A stretch of DNA of 64,000 nt from Tistrella mobilis KA081020-065 (GTDB lineage Bacteria; Pseudomonadota; Alphaproteobacteria; Tistrellales; Tistrellaceae): positions 1,843,501-1,907,500 of the forward strand of contig NC_017956.1 in assembly GCF_000264455.2 (NCBI RefSeq), in the 5' to 3' direction. This document shows, piece after piece, positions 8,782-17,329 of the stretch. The translations under genes were made by a program, and so were the position numbers. Numbering within the stretch: position 1 is the first letter of the stretch; every line of letters begins with the position of its first letter. Below the pieces are notes generated by a model, which saw nothing but the letters and a program-made list of their open reading frames with translations, was not told the DNA's origin and searched no databases.

Positions 8782-8803
8782 ATAAATGCGCTATTCGAAC
8801 GGA

Positions 8804-8950
8804 TCACACCTTGCCGTCCCGCCTTTCAATGGCCTGGATCCCGCTCTCTGGTAGTGAGGCGTATAATTCCGCGATGTACTTGGGTTCGGATACGGTCTTA
8901 TCCACGATCATGTTCAGAAGCGTGAAGAGTGTCTCGGCAGTTTTCCGGTC
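8804..8950 (-). pseudogene. C-terminal remnant of an unidentified gene, cut by the IS256-family element
   Basis: On the minus strand the last ~48 codons before a TGA at 8804-8806 read as plausible protein ([18 protein letters not shown] ... ESGIQAIERRDGKV). Further upstream the same frame runs antisense into the transposase and loses protein character. I read this as the tail of a gene whose front was replaced when the insertion sequence or a later deletion joined here at about 8950. I do not recognise the family. Confidence 0.45.
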
Positions 8951-10146
8951 GTCACGCAGGTCGATCGCCTTCGTGGCCTGCTGGAAAAGAGCGCAGATGC
9001 CGATCTGCTGCGCGAGATGATCGGTTTTGCCGCCGAGCGGCTGATGGAGTTGGAGGTGGCGACGCTGACCGGCGCCGGGCATGGCGAGCGCAAGCCCGAT
9101 CAGCGCCTTGTCCACCGCAACGGCTACCGCGAGCGCGACTGGGAGACCCGGGCGGGGACGGTGGCGTTGCGCATCCCACGCCTGCGCAAAGGCCGTGCTT
9201 CCTGGAGCCCCGCCGGATGGCGGAAAAGGCGCTGACCGCCGTCATCCAGGAGGCCTATGTCCAGGGCATCTCGACACGGTCGGTCGACGATCTGGTCAAG
9301 GCCATGGGCATGACCGGCATCTCGAAAAGCCAGGTCAGTCGCCTGTGCGCCGAAATCGACGGCAAGATCGCAACCTTCCTCGACCGCCCGCTGGAGGGCG
9401 ACTGGCCCTATGTCTGGCTCGATGCCACCTACGTCAAGGTGCGCCAGGACGGCCGCATCGTCAGCGTGGCGGTGATCATCGCGGTCGGTGCCAACACCGC
9501 CGGGCGACGCGAAGTCCTGGGCATCGACATCGGCCCCAGCGAGGCCGAGACCTTCTGGACCGACTTCCTGCGCAAGCTGGCGCGGCGGGGCCTGCGCGGC
9601 GTCAGGCTGGTGGTCTCCGACGCCCACGAAGGGTTGAAAGCGGCCATTGCCAAGGTGCTGAATGCCACCTGGCAGCGCTGCCGCGTCCATTTCATGCGCA
9701 ACGTGCTGGCCCATGCGGGCAAACAGGGCCGCCGCGTCGTCTCGGCCTTCATCGGCACCGCCTTCGCCCAGGACACCGCCCGGGCCGCCCGTGTCAGGCC
9801 GCCCGTGCGCAATGGCGCCAGGTGGCCGACCAACTGCGCCCCAGAGCCCGGAAACTGGCGGACTTGATGGACGACGCCGAAACCGACGTCCTCGCATACA
9901 TGGACTTCCCCGCCGCGCCTGCACTCGACCAATCCCATCGAGCGCCTCAACGGCGAAATCAAGCGCCGCACCGAGGTCGTCGGCATCTTCCCCAACGTGG
10001 CCGCTATCACCCGACTGATCGGCGCCATCCTGCTGGAACAGAACGACGAATGGGCCGTCCAGCGATCCCGCTATATGACCCTGGAATCCGTCGCCCCCTT
10101 GGGCGATGATCCGCTGACCAGCCTGCCGCCCGTCGCGGCAGCCTGA
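8945..10146 (+). pseudogene. IS256-family transposase pseudogene with three frameshifts
   Basis: The protein can be followed through four pieces: frame 2 from about 8960 ([17 protein letters not shown], through [11 protein letters not shown] to RIPRLRKG at ~9195), frame 1 from ~9205 ([20 protein letters not shown] ... [16 protein letters not shown] ... [12 protein letters not shown] ... [11 protein letters not shown]), frame 3 from ~9800 ([17 protein letters not shown]), and frame 1 again from 9919 ([20 protein letters not shown] to the TGA at 10144-10146). The DDE catalytic regions survive in sequence, but net indels near 9195, 9800 and 9910 and the missing start make it nonfunctional. Confidence 0.88.
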
Positions 10147-10218
10147 CTATCACGGACAACCCTGCCGGAGATTAAACGGCGACTGCGCTGTTACACCAAT
10201 CCTTGGGACACGATCCGC
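8945..10218 (+). mobile_element. Decayed, left-truncated IS256-family insertion sequence
   Basis: Holds a transposase pseudogene (see next entry). Past its stop a stretch with TTACACCAATCC and TTGGGACACGATC (about 10190-10218) resembles the right terminal repeat region of IS256-family elements. No inverted copy of it occurs left of the transposase, and the start codon region is missing, so the left end has been deleted. Exact boundaries and target duplication cannot be defined. Confidence 0.7.
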
Positions 10219-10863
10219 TCGGATATCTCAACCCCGGCCGCTCATAAATCCGGCGGCTTTCCCTCGTCCACATTCTGTCCGCTCCCATTTCCTTTGGGGC
10301 GGCATCGAATCACAACAGATTCACCGGATTCAATAACATTCCGGACGGGCCCTCAGAAGCGATTTGGTGGTACTAATCACGACGCTCAGGTCGGGCTACG
10401 CTGCAAATATGAAATCCGATTTGGTGAGGTCGAAGCGGCTGAAGGGCTTTGGAGTCGGCTCCGCGAGACAAGTGCGCCCGTCCATCGAGGTCTTCGTCTG
10501 TCGATACTGAACCGCAAACAAGCGCAGAATGGCTTGACGAACGAGGAAGACGCCGAGCGAACTCAGTTGATAGAGTATCAGTCGGCCGCAGAGTTAGAGC
10601 GCAGTATGCGGCTACTTGGCTCTATGATGTCGCAGTCTGAATAATTGGTGAGCGCTGACAAGTATTTGCGGCCGAGCCTGGATTGCGATCAACCGCACCA
10701 TGCTCACTATTTTCTGCGCTGCTGCGATTTTCACCCTTTGAAGGAGCTATATCTGCCCCGCAGGGCGTGCGAGAACCTCTCGCCCAAGGTCAGCGGCCCG
10801 CAACCCGCTATCTGATTGATAAATAAGGCGATACCCTGTCCATTTATACGGCAATCGGCGGTA
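10147..10863. other. 717-nt gap: IS right end, then lower-GC DNA with a possible gene remnant
   Basis: The first ~70 nt belong to the IS right end. The rest has visibly lower GC than the chromosome around it. An open frame at 10294-10644 (plus) ends with a protein-like helical stretch (LSILNRKQAQNGLTNEEDAE to SMRLLG), reminiscent of the LT-EE-AEL helical tails in small mobile-region proteins, but its first half is not protein-like. Nothing else is recognisable before the tRNA. Confidence 0.5.
10474..10644 (+). pseudogene. Possible C-terminal remnant of a small helical protein
   Basis: About 56 codons of charged helical sequence (RKQAQNGLTNEEDAERTQLI ... AELERSMRLLGSMM) ending at 10644. The upstream part of the open frame has unlike composition and no good ribosome site, so I treat it as a fragment stranded beside the decayed IS. 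Family not recognised. Confidence 0.3.
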
Positions 10864-10953
10864 TGGCGGATGGGGTGGGATTCGAACCCACGGTGGGCAT
10901 GACCCCACGCCGGTTTTCAAGACCGGTGCCTTAAACCGCTCGGCCACCCATCC
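10864..10953 (-). tRNA. tRNA-Ser (anticodon UGA)
   Basis: Read on the minus strand the 90-nt gene starts GGATGGGTGGCCGAGCGG, has a long serine-type variable arm, the anticodon loop CTTGAAA giving anticodon TGA, the T-loop GGGTTCGAATCCC, and a 3' acceptor strand CCCATCC-G with CCA encoded at 10864-10866. The acceptor stem pairs fully. It borders the accessory island on its 3' side, a usual place for foreign DNA. Confidence 0.96.
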
Positions 10954-11860
10954 GGTTCGACATGGGTAGCAGAAGGCGAGGGGGGCGGCAAGACGTGCGA
11001 ACGCAGGCCAACGCAGGCGCGGTGCGAAAACGCCTGGCCTGTGCGGTACATGACGGGCAGGTGGAGCGGAGAGAGCGCCGGCGGCGTCGGGGCGGGGTGG
11101 ACGGGAAAGTCCCCCGGGACCCGACGCCGCCGGGCCCGACAGTCGGACGGGGCGAGCCGCGCGCCTGCTCCTGAGGTACCCTGCCGCCTCTGCGGGGGTG
11201 TTGCGGCTCTCCTCCGGTGCGCGGTCCGTCGCGGTCCCGTCGGGATCATGGCACGCCGTGGGGTCTGCCAACCGCTGCCATGGTCCGTCTTACCGGCCTC
11301 TGGCGGGTCGGCGGCCGCACGGCGCGTCCCTCGGGCGGGTGCCGCCGTCGCCGCGGGCGGGGAGCAGCCGCACGCGCGTGTGCCGCTTGCAACTCCGACC
11401 GTTCATGCGGGCGGCCCGACGTCATATGGTGGAGGATCACTCCAGGCACATAACCGCACGCCCGCTTTTGCGTGCAGGACGCCTAATCAACCTCCGGCGG
11501 GGATGTCACGGGTCCGAGAGCGGGGACCGTCACCCTGTCGTGAACGGCTGCCGACCTCGCCCGGCCTTTATGCGGCGGCCCCGTCTCTGGGGCGTCCCGG
11601 CCTCGGGGTTTCGTCCTGCTTCCTGTAGGTTAGGGATGGGATCGGTTTTCACCGCCGGCAAGACCGCAGGATGATTTTTCGCCCGATTTTTTTCACGGCA
11701 TTTTAACCATACCGACCGGGTGGCCCGAAGCGGGGCAGGACCATACGAATTCAGGCCCGCGAGCCCCTGGCCGGGCTTGCCGCACGCGGAAGACGTGTGG
11801 CACAACCGGATGCGACAGGACGCCCCCGACCATCCTCCCCAGAGCATTCCGGAGATCGGC
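10954..11860. other. 907-nt region with no recognisable gene but dense inverted repeats
   Basis: Very GC-rich. Open frames exist on both strands but translate to arginine- and proline-rich sequence without family features. The strongest structure is a 14-bp perfect stem, 11078-11091 against 11120-11133, with a smaller GGAC/GTCC hairpin in its loop and a CCGAC-A-GTCGG palindrome just after. Further hairpins are GCACGC/GCGTGC at 11456-11475 and GCCCC/GGGGC near 11580. I could not match RNase P RNA, tmRNA, SRP RNA or a riboswitch. The last ~140 nt lie upstream of the transglycosylase gene and probably hold its promoter. Confidence 0.5.
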
Positions 11861-13012
11861 ATGATCCGCGACACCGGCCTTCCCACGACCGACCACCGCC
11901 CCGCGATCCGTCCGGAAAGGCGGGTGGCACGGCTGATGGCCGCGACCGGCCTGGCTATGGTGCTGGCCGCCTGCGGCGGCGGACGTGGCGCGGAAGAGGC
12001 GGTCGCCTCGGTCCAGCCGCAGGTGGTGGCACCGCAGCCGCCAGCCCAGCCCGCCGCCCCGGTGCCGGTCTCGCTGGCCCATGCCCGCACCGTCAGCCCG
12101 GCCGACCCGGCCTTCGATGCCTGGGTTCAGGGGGTGAAGAAGGAAGCGCGTGCCCAGGGAATTTCGGAAGGCATTCTTGATGCCGCCTTCCGCGACGTCA
12201 CCCCGATCCCGCGTGTGATCGAACTCGATCGCTCGCAGCCGGAATCGACCATCACCTTCGAGCAGTACATGACCCGGGTGGTGCCGCAGCGGCGCATCGA
12301 TCAGGGCCGGCGCCTGCGTGGCGAGTTCCAGGCCGATCTGGCCGATGTCGAGGCGCGCTTCGGCGTGCCGTCCGAAGTGGTGGTGGCGCTCTGGGGCGTC
12401 GAGACCGATTACGGCCGGGTGACCGGCACCTATCCGGTCATCGCCTCGCTGGCAACGCTCGCCTATGAGGGGCGGCGGGCCAAGTTCTTCCGGGGCGAGT
12501 TGCTGCACGCGCTCAAGATCCTGGACGAGGGCCATATCTCGCCCGCCGAGATGCGCGGATCCTGGGCCGGCGCCATGGGCCAGAGCCAGTTCATGCCGTC
12601 GAGCTTCGTGTCCTATGCCGTCGACGGCGACGGCGACGGGCGCAAGGACATCTGGAACACCCGCAAGGACGTCTTTGCCTCGGCCGCCAATTATCTGTCG
12701 CGGCGCGGCTGGAACCCGAATTTCGGCTGGGGCGGGCCGGTGGAACTGCCCAAGGGCTTCGATCGCAGCCGCATCGGCCTCGACGGCGAAAGCCGGACGG
12801 CAGCAGCCTGGGCCGCCGCCGGCGTCACGGGCAAGGACGGGGCCGCCCTGCCGGTCACCGGCAACGTGCCGGCGAAGATCGTGCTGCCCGGCGGCCGCAA
12901 CGGCCCGGCCTATCTCGCGACCGAGAATTACGAGGTGATCCTGCGCTGGAACCGCTCGCAGTACTTCGCGACCGCGGTGGGCACCCTTGCCGACCGGATT
13001 GCCGGCCGTTAA
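11861..13012 (+). CDS. Lytic murein transglycosylase, MltB-like lipoprotein (SLT_2 domain)
   Basis: About 383 residues. The N-terminus has a lipoprotein signal with lipobox LAAC (Cys38), so it is likely anchored in a membrane facing the periplasm. The catalytic domain spans roughly residues 80-370; the acid is Glu181 in LWGVETDYGRVTGTYP, and the later GAMGQSQFMPSSF and DGDGDGRKDIWN motifs are diagnostic. It cleaves peptidoglycan glycan strands to 1,6-anhydro ends. ATG 11861 follows GGAGATCGGC; an earlier frame start at 11720 lacks a signal. RlpA follows 129 nt downstream, another glycan-strand enzyme. Confidence 0.93.
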   Translation: MIRDTGLPTTDHRPAIRPERRVARLMAATGLAMVLAACGGGRGAEEAVASVQPQVVAPQPPAQPAAPVPVSLAHARTVSPADPAFDAWVQGVKKEARAQGISEGILDAAFRDVTPIPRVIELDRSQPESTITFEQYMTRVVPQRRIDQGRRLRGEFQADLADVEARFGVPSEVVVALWGVETDYGRVTGTYPVIASLATLAYEGRRAKFFRGELLHALKILDEGHISPAEMRGSWAGAMGQSQFMPSSFVSYAVDGDGDGRKDIWNTRKDVFASAANYLSRRGWNPNFGWGGPVELPKGFDRSRIGLDGESRTAAAWAAAGVTGKDGAALPVTGNVPAKIVLPGGRNGPAYLATENYEVILRWNRSQYFATAVGTLADRIAGR

Positions 13013-13141
13013 CATCCGGTCCCGACAGCGTTCGAAACCGTGGCGCCGCGGCGGCTTCCCCTGACGGTCCGCCAGAGCGGCGTCTGTTGTTGACACACCG
13101 CCCATCCCCATCCCCGCACTTCTCCGGGAGACGACACGTCC

Positions 13142-14119
13142 ATGGCTCCACCCGTCGACGGCCGCGCCGCCCGCGCTTCCCGCCGCACGCTGATGCTCAC
13201 GGGCGTGGCCCTTGCCGCGCTGGCGCTGACCGCCTGCGCGGGGCGGCCGACCCAGCCGACATCGTCCGCCCCGGCCGTGGGGCAGGGCACGACGCCGTCC
13301 TCAAGCTCGGCCGCCCGGCCGAACCAGAAGATCGGCAAGCCCTATCAGGTGATGGGCCGCTGGTATTATCCGGCCGACGAGCCGGGCTACAGGGAAGAGG
13401 GCGTGGCGTCCTGGTACGGGCCGACCTTCCACGGCAAGTACACGGCCAATGGCGAGGTCTATGACCAGAACGCGCTGACCGCCGCCCATACCACCCTGCC
13501 GCTGCCCTCGATCGTGCGGGTCACCAATCTCGAAAACGGCCGGGTGCTGATCGTGCGCGTCAACGACCGCGGACCCTTCGTGGGTGACCGGGTCATCGAT
13601 CTGTCCAAACGCTCGGCCCAGCTGCTGGGGGTGATCCAGAAGGGCACGGCCAGGGTGCGGCTCGAAAACGTCACCGAGGAATACGGGCTCGACTACCTGC
13701 CCGAGGCGGATGGCGTAATGCTGGCATCGCTCGGCGCCGAGGCGACCGCAACCCCGCCCGCCACCTCGCCGCGCGGGCCCGTGGTCGCCACCGCGAGCAT
13801 CGTGGAAGAACAGGTCGAGGCCGTGCCGGCAGGAGAGGTCTTCGCGACCCCGGTGCCGCCGCCCGCCGGTACCCGCACGGCGCCGGGATCGGACCGCACC
13901 TATGTCCAGGTCGGCGCCTTCCGCGAGCCCGAGAACGCGCGCGCGCTGGAAAACCGGCTGCTCGACTACGGCCACACGGTGATCGCACCGGCGGATGTCG
14001 ACGGCCAGCGCTTCTATCGGGTCCGGATCGGCCCGTTCAAGGCCTCACGCGACGCGGAAAAGGTGGTGGCGCGGCTGAGCCGCGACGGCTACGGTCGCGG
14101 CTCGATCGTCACGGACTGA
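13142..14119 (+). CDS. rlpA: Septal ring lytic transglycosylase RlpA (DPBB plus SPOR domain lipoprotein)
   Basis: 325 residues: lipoprotein signal with Cys32 in ALTACAG, a double-psi beta-barrel (GVASWYGPTFHGKYTANGE ... NDRGPFVGDRVIDLSKRSA, about residues 78-170), an alanine/proline linker, and a C-terminal SPOR domain (YVQVGAFREPENARAL ... FYRVRIGPF). SPOR domains bind denuded glycans at the septum, and RlpA cleaves these. GGGAG lies 12 nt before the ATG. Clustering with an MltB-like enzyme and a carboxypeptidase forms a cell-wall gene group. Confidence 0.95.
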   Translation: MAPPVDGRAARASRRTLMLTGVALAALALTACAGRPTQPTSSAPAVGQGTTPSSSSAARPNQKIGKPYQVMGRWYYPADEPGYREEGVASWYGPTFHGKYTANGEVYDQNALTAAHTTLPLPSIVRVTNLENGRVLIVRVNDRGPFVGDRVIDLSKRSAQLLGVIQKGTARVRLENVTEEYGLDYLPEADGVMLASLGAEATATPPATSPRGPVVATASIVEEQVEAVPAGEVFATPVPPPAGTRTAPGSDRTYVQVGAFREPENARALENRLLDYGHTVIAPADVDGQRFYRVRIGPFKASRDAEKVVARLSRDGYGRGSIVTD

Positions 14120-14192
14120 CGGCGACGGGCCTTTGTCGCCCGCCTTCGCCGGTCCATCTTCAAGTCCTGAGCAGACGAGCTATCGAAAGAGC

Positions 14193-15431
14193 ATGACGGT
14201 GATCGCACAGAGCTTGCGCAACGGCACGACGTTCCCCCGCCGCCGGCGCGACATCCGCGGCGTCACGGCACGGATGAGCGCCGGTATCGCCCTGCTGGCG
14301 TCGGTGCTGGCTTCCGGGACGGCGCTTGCCGCCGCCCCCCATTTCGAAAGCGCCGCCAAGCAGGCCATCCTGCTCGACGACACCACCGGTGCCGTGCTCT
14401 ACGCCAAGAACGCCGACGAGCGCATGGCGCCGTCGTCGATGAGCAAGCTGATGACCGCCTACATCCTGTTCGAGCGCATCAAGGAAGGCCGGGTGTCGAT
14501 GGACGACGCCTTCCCGGTCAGCGAACGCGCCTGGCGGATGGGCGGCTCCAAGATGTTCGTGGAGGTGAACACCCGGGTGAAGGTTCAGGACCTGATCCAG
14601 GGCATCATCGTCCAGTCCGGCAACGACGCCTGCGTCGTGGTGGCCGAAGGCCTGGCCGGCAGCGAAGAGGCCTTCGCACGGCTGATGAACGAAAAGGCCC
14701 GCGAGTTGGGCATGACCGGCAGCCACTTCATGAATGCCTCGGGCTGGCCCGATCCCGAGCATTATATGACGGCCCGCGACCTTTCGACGCTCGCCCGGCG
14801 GATCATCGACGACTTCCCCGAGTTCTATAAATTCTATTCCGAGACCGAATACACCTATAACGGCATCAAGCAGGGCAACCGCAACCCGCTGCTTTACAAG
14901 GATATCGGCGTCGACGGCATGAAGACCGGCCACACCGAAGCCGGCGGCTACGGTCTGACCGCATCGATGAAGCAGGGCGACCGGCGGCTGATCATGGTCG
15001 TGAACGGCCTCGGCAACGTCAACGAACGCTCCAACGAGGGCGAGCGGCTGCTGTCCTGGGGCATGCGCGAATTCGAGAACCGCAAGCTGTTCTCCGCCGG
15101 CGAGGTGGTGGAGAGCGCCGAGGTCTGGCTGGGCGATCAGGGCACCGTGCCGCTGGTACCGGCGCGGGATCTGGTCGTCACCCTGCCGGTGGCCGATCGC
15201 GACAATCTGGCTGCCAAGGTGGTCTATGAGGGTCCGATCCAGGCACCGATCGCCCAGGGTCAGGAGATCGCGAAGCTGGTGGTCGACGTGCCCGGCGTCG
15301 AGCCGCTTTCGGTGCCGCTGGTTGCCGGCCAGAACGTGGCCGAGGCCGGACCGGTCGGCCGGATCCTGGCTGCCATCTCACATTTCGTTTCGGGTGCTGC
15401 CGGCAACGCCGAATCCCAGACGCAGCAGTGA
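14193..15431 (+). CDS. dacC: D-alanyl-D-alanine carboxypeptidase (PBP5/6 type)
   Basis: About 412 residues with a signal peptide (ALLASVLASGTALAAAPH). The penicilloyl-serine motifs are SMSK (Ser82, Lys85), SGN (142-144) and KTG (244-246). A C-terminal beta domain of PBP5 type follows, but no clear amphipathic anchor helix is visible. It trims the terminal D-Ala of peptidoglycan pentapeptides. ATG 14193 is chosen; TTG 14133 and ATG 14274 are alternatives and no strong ribosome site decides. The stop overlaps the tmk start (TGATG). Confidence 0.93.
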   Translation: MTVIAQSLRNGTTFPRRRRDIRGVTARMSAGIALLASVLASGTALAAAPHFESAAKQAILLDDTTGAVLYAKNADERMAPSSMSKLMTAYILFERIKEGRVSMDDAFPVSERAWRMGGSKMFVEVNTRVKVQDLIQGIIVQSGNDACVVVAEGLAGSEEAFARLMNEKARELGMTGSHFMNASGWPDPEHYMTARDLSTLARRIIDDFPEFYKFYSETEYTYNGIKQGNRNPLLYKDIGVDGMKTGHTEAGGYGLTASMKQGDRRLIMVVNGLGNVNERSNEGERLLSWGMREFENRKLFSAGEVVESAEVWLGDQGTVPLVPARDLVVTLPVADRDNLAAKVVYEGPIQAPIAQGQEIAKLVVDVPGVEPLSVPLVAGQNVAEAGPVGRILAAISHFVSGAAGNAESQTQQ

Positions 15432-16120
15432 TGAGGCGGATCGTGACGGCGACCGGCCGCTTCATCACCCTGGAAGGCGGGGAGGGGGGTGGCAAGTCCA
15501 CCCAGCTTCGCCGTCTGGCGCGGCATCTGCGCGGGCAGGGGATCGATGTGGTCGAAACCCGCGAACCGGGAGGTGCGGCCGGCGCCGAGGCGATCCGGCC
15601 GCTGCTGACCCAGGGAGATGTCGCCCGCTGGGACGTGCTGTCGGAAACCCTGCTGCTCGCCGCCGCCCGGCGCAATCATGTCGAGCAGACCATCCGCCCG
15701 GCGCTCGATGCCGGGCTCTGGGTGATTTCCGACCGCTTCATCGACAGCACCCGCGCCTATCAGGGCGGCGCCCGCGGGCTCGACCCCGCCGTCATCGCGA
15801 CGCTTGAAGCCTGGGTGCTGGACGGGCTGATGCCGGATCTGACCGTGATCCTGGATCTTCCGCCCGAAACCGGCCTGGCCCGCGCCGGGCGGCGGATCGA
15901 AACCGCGGCCCCCGCGGCGCCCGGCACGGGCGAAGACCGGTTCGAGCGCATGGGGATCGATTTCCATCAGGCGCTGCGACAGGCCTTTCTGGCCATCGCC
16001 GCAGCAGAGCCCGCAAGATGCGCGGTCGTGGATGCCACCGCCGATATCGACGCGGTCGAGGCAGCCATTCGCGATATTGTGACCGGTCGCCTGGCTCCTG
16101 GCCGGGATGTGCCGGCATGA
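15431..16120 (+). CDS. tmk: Thymidylate kinase
   Basis: About 229 residues. The P-loop GGEGGGKST lies near residues 15-23, the ETREPGG substrate motif near 46, and the DRF motif in SDRFIDSTRAYQGGARGLD. It phosphorylates dTMP to dTDP for DNA synthesis. Start ATG 15431 shares bases with the dacC stop; GTG 15428 is possible. The stop overlaps the holB start (ATGA at 16117-16120), indicating translational coupling. Confidence 0.95.
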   Translation: MRRIVTATGRFITLEGGEGGGKSTQLRRLARHLRGQGIDVVETREPGGAAGAEAIRPLLTQGDVARWDVLSETLLLAAARRNHVEQTIRPALDAGLWVISDRFIDSTRAYQGGARGLDPAVIATLEAWVLDGLMPDLTVILDLPPETGLARAGRRIETAAPAAPGTGEDRFERMGIDFHQALRQAFLAIAAAEPARCAVVDATADIDAVEAAIRDIVTGRLAPGRDVPA

Positions 16121-17244
16121 GCGAGGCCATCTCGGGCCATCCGCGGTTCACACCACAGCTTGTGGGGCACGAGGCTGCGGAACGCGGCTTTCTGGAGGCC
16201 TGGAACGGCGGCCGTCTGGCCCATGCCTGGATGATCACCGGGCCGCGCGGGCTGGGCAAGGCGACGCTTGCCTATCGCATCGCCCGCTTCGTGCTGGCGA
16301 CCACCGAGGATGCCGCCCGGGCCGCGACCGAGGGTGCCGGGCTGTTCGGCGGCCCGCCGCTCTTCGATCCCGCGACACCGCCTGCAAGTCTCGACATCTC
16401 CGCCGAGCATCCGGCCGCCCGGCGGATCGCGGCCGGCAGTCATCCCGACCTGCTGGTGCTGGAACGCGGGGTGGACGACCGGGGCCGCCCGCGCACCGAG
16501 ATCACCGTGGGCGAGGCCCGGGAACTTCGACCGTTTCTGGGCCAGACATCGGCCGCCGGCGGCTGGCGGGTGGTGATCATCGATGCCGCCGACGAGATGA
16601 ACCGCAATGCCGCCAATTCGGTGCTGAAGTTGCTGGAGGAACCGCCGGCGCAGGCGCTGATCCTGATGGTCGCCCATGCGCCCGGCCGGCTGCTGCCCAC
16701 CATCCGCTCCCGCGCCCGACGGCTGGCGCTGGCGCCGCTCGACGATGCGCGGATGGAGCGCTTTCTGACGGCGCGCCTGCCGGAACTTGCGCCATCACGG
16801 CGCGCCGTCGCCCGGGCGATGGCGGAAGGCGCGCCCGGCCGCGCCTTGACGCTCGCACAGGGGCAGGGGCCCGAACTGCTGGCCGCCCTGATCGCCTGCC
16901 TCGACACCGGCCGGCCGTTGCCGGACTGGAAGGCCCTGATTGCGCTGGGGGAGGCGGTGGGCCGACCCGATGCGCTGGAGGCCTACGAGACCCTGGTCGA
17001 GGCCTGGGGCTGGTGGATGGCCCGCTGGCTGCGCGCCCATGCACGCGCGGGCGGGATCGACCGGGAGGTGATCCCCGGCGAGGCGCGCCTGGCCGCGCGT
17101 CTGGCCGGGGCGCGTCCCCTTGAACAATGGGTCGAGCTGTGGGATAGGTTGAGCGCGCGGCTCCGCCAGGCGCTCTCCGCAAATCTCGACCGCAAGCAGG
17201 TGCTGATCACCGTCGTTGCCGAGTTCGCGGCGGCGAGCGGTTGA
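16117..17244 (+). CDS. holB: DNA polymerase III delta-prime subunit
   Basis: About 375 residues of AAA+ clamp-loader type. WMITGPRGLGKATLAYRIARF is the P-loop region and NSVLKLLEEPPAQALILMVAHAPGRLLPTIRSRARRL is the classic delta-prime/gamma stretch; the usual SRC motif reads SRAR here, as seen in some delta-prime proteins. The subunit helps load the beta clamp. Overlaps tmk by 4 nt, a common pairing. The metG start lies 86 nt after the stop. Confidence 0.93.
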   Translation: MSEAISGHPRFTPQLVGHEAAERGFLEAWNGGRLAHAWMITGPRGLGKATLAYRIARFVLATTEDAARAATEGAGLFGGPPLFDPATPPASLDISAEHPAARRIAAGSHPDLLVLERGVDDRGRPRTEITVGEARELRPFLGQTSAAGGWRVVIIDAADEMNRNAANSVLKLLEEPPAQALILMVAHAPGRLLPTIRSRARRLALAPLDDARMERFLTARLPELAPSRRAVARAMAEGAPGRALTLAQGQGPELLAALIACLDTGRPLPDWKALIALGEAVGRPDALEAYETLVEAWGWWMARWLRAHARAGGIDREVIPGEARLAARLAGARPLEQWVELWDRLSARLRQALSANLDRKQVLITVVAEFAAASG

Positions 17245-17329
17245 CGACGCCGTACACGATGCCGAGATGAGACCGACCCGGCCCCGCGACCCCGTGAGCG
17301 GCCGGCCCTCCCCTGTCCGGAGACGCCCG

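Noticed and set aside
11198-11674. 158-codon plus-strand frame in the gene-free region
   Set aside because: Arg/Pro/Ser-rich, no ribosome site, no match to any family I know; composition as expected from random GC-rich DNA.
13089-13094. TTGACA upstream of rlpA as a -35 box
   Set aside because: No acceptable -10 at 16-18 nt; the following DNA is C-rich.
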